Part shown: positions 63,144 to 64,000 of the stretch, in pieces
Layout of the letters: each line of letters begins with the position of its first letter
Numbering within the stretch: position 1 is the first letter of the stretch
Virus record (IMG/VR): IMGVR_UViG_3300021437_000001
Location: 53,955-117,954 of that record
Strand: one strand, 5' to 3'
Origin: a virus
Length of the DNA: 64,000 nt
Translations under genes and position numbers: made by a program
Notes under the pieces: generated by a model
What the model was told of the DNA's origin: nothing
Database searches by the model: none
What the model saw: only the letters and a program-made list of their open reading frames with translations

Positions 63144-63398
63144 ATGAGAGATGTTTTTCAACCTACAGCAGGTTCTATAGGATTCGACAATTCCAACAAT
63201 GGATTTGCCGCATCTGATGTTCAAGCTGCAATTGAGGAAGCTCGTAGCACTTCTGGTGCTCAAGAACAATTTAGCCATAGCGGAATTGACCTTAATTTGA
63301 TTATTCCAATTAAACGTCAAATGCTTGTTTATCAAGAAATTGAAATAGAAGCAGGTAAAACTTTGGATATTTTGGGCGAATTAGTTCTATTAGATTAG
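63144..63398 (+). CDS. Probable tail-fibre-associated protein, 84 aa
   Basis: Residues 12-31 (IGFDNSNNGFAASDVQAAIE) are a motif common in tail fibre and baseplate-linked phage proteins. A beta end follows (EIEIEAGKTLDILG). Starts directly at the previous stop. Confidence 0.6.
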   Translation: MRDVFQPTAGSIGFDNSNNGFAASDVQAAIEEARSTSGAQEQFSHSGIDLNLIIPIKRQMLVYQEIEIEAGKTLDILGELVLLD

Positions 63399-63407
63399 AG
63401 GAAAAAT

Positions 63408-64000
63408 ATGTCAACGATTTTATTTACAACACAAACAACTCCAGCAAGTCCTACCACAGGTAAAGTTCGTTTATTTATAGATTCTGTTGATGGTGTTTTA
63501 AAGAGTATTGATTCTTTTGGAGTTATTACACCTTACACAGGAACTTCTGATGAACACATTCAAGACGTTGTAGGTGCTTTAATTTCTGCGGCAAGCCCTA
63601 AAGTTGTCGTAACTTATAATGATTTAGGAAACGTCTTAACTATAGATATTGATGCAACGCAAATTGATCACACTCAATTGCAAAATATCGGCACAAATAC
63701 ACACGCACAGATTGATTCGCATATTGCTAACACTAGCAACCCGCATTCAGTAACTAAAGCCCAAGTGGGGTTAGGAAATGTTGATAATACTTCTGATGCT
63801 AATAAACCAATCAGCACTGCTACTCAAACTGCTCTGAATGCTAAAGAAAATAGCATCACAGCAGGAACTACTGCTCAATACTGGAGAGGAGATAAAACTT
63901 TTCAGACACTTGACAAAACAGCGGTTGGTCTTTCAAATGTTGATAATACTTCTGATGCTAATAAACCAATCAGCACTGCTACTCAAACTGCTCTGAATGC
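63408..64000 (+). CDS. Tail-fibre-like protein, 3' end outside window
   Basis: Starts MSTILFTTQTTPASPTTGK, preceded by GAGGAAAAAT. The NPHSVTKAQVGLGNVDNTSD motif and its repeat (VGLSNVDNTSDANKPIS) are typical of repetitive tail-fibre shafts. The frame is open to the window end. The repeated unit spans 159 bases (53 codons), so the reading frame is kept. Confidence 0.8.
   Translation, partial: MSTILFTTQTTPASPTTGKVRLFIDSVDGVLKSIDSFGVITPYTGTSDEHIQDVVGALISAASPKVVVTYNDLGNVLTIDIDATQIDHTQLQNIGTNTHAQIDSHIANTSNPHSVTKAQVGLGNVDNTSDANKPISTATQTALNAKENSITAGTTAQYWRGDKTFQTLDKTAVGLSNVDNTSDANKPISTATQTALN
63776..64000 (+). repeat. In-frame direct repeat in the fibre gene
   Basis: About 66 identical bases at 63776-63841 recur at 63935-64000, offset 159 bases. 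The array continues past the window. Confidence 0.9.

Noticed and set aside
1-64000. Naming the host genus
   Set aside because: Sigma-28 promoters, class II reductase and lipoproteins fit many motile Gram-negative bacteria; the sequence alone does not decide.

Overview
The window is a 64 kb internal piece of a large, AT-rich, tailed double-stranded DNA phage genome. Both edges cut genes: a metallophosphoesterase on the left and a repetitive tail-fibre-like gene on the right. There are no rRNA genes, CRISPR arrays or host housekeeping operons. The evidence for a phage is a terminase pair, portal, head morphogenesis protein, S78-type prohead protease, major capsid protein, rIIA/rIIB homologues and a UvsY/UvsX-type recombination pair. 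Lipoprotein signals and a lytic transglycosylase suggest a Gram-negative host. Eight near-perfect flagellar sigma-28 (FliA-type) promoters suggest the host is motile. I cannot name the host.

Layout. (i) 1-12.0 kb, + strand: DNA metabolism and recombination. This holds a metallophosphoesterase, a PD-(D/E)XK-like nuclease, dNMP kinase, a CYTH protein, UvsY/UvsX-like proteins, a RuvC-like resolvase, class II ribonucleotide reductase, a Fis-like HTH protein and dUTPase. (ii) 12.0-19.0 kb, + strand: lytic transglycosylase, TerS, TerL, an HNH endonuclease, portal and head morphogenesis protein. (iii) 19.0-24.1 kb, - strand: a nucleic-acid repair island with HAD phosphatase, WGR-type DNA ligase, macro domain protein, metallophosphoesterase and RNA ligase. 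(iv) 24.2-27.5 kb, + strand: a trigger-factor-type PPIase next to ClpP, a trypsin-like protease and an Rrf2 regulator. (v) 27.4-38.6 kb, - strand: subtilase, collagen-like lipoprotein, rIIB, rIIA, a RepA-like ATPase and many small genes. Eight transcription units here carry their own sigma-28-type promoter, and 33-39 kb is saturated with a short palindrome, GTCTCA-N3-TGAGAC. (vi) 38.57-39.43 kb: non-coding, with a near-consensus sigma-70 promoter, direct repeats and an operator-like palindrome. (vii) 39.4-55.4 kb, - strand: accessory genes including a PDZ protein, Nfu-type Fe-S carrier, metallophosphoesterase, HNH endonuclease, AAA+ ATPase, SET domain protein, UDG-like protein, DEDDh exonuclease, tyrosine recombinase, ThyX and a branched-chain aminotransferase. 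(viii) 55.4-56.15 kb: an RNA-rich region with an initiator-type tRNA-fMet and strong secondary structures. (ix) 56.2-64 kb, + strand: a sigma region-4-like protein, prohead protease, scaffold-like protein, capsid, HNH endonuclease and virion/tail genes.

How the genes fit together. NrdJ, dNMP kinase, dUTPase and ThyX form a near-complete dTTP supply route. UvsY, UvsX, the RuvC-like resolvase, exonuclease, ligase and tyrosine recombinase provide recombination and repair. ClpP with the PPIase probably serves head maturation or protein quality control. Structural genes use sigma-70-like promoters, several of them placed directly after rho-independent terminators. The rII and small-gene block instead uses sigma-28-type promoters, so two host sigma factors may time two gene classes. 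The most unusual points are the sigma-28 promoter array, the GTCTCA-N3-TGAGAC palindrome field, the tig-clpP-like pair, the initiator tRNA beside ilvE, and the Rrf2/Nfu and SET-domain genes.
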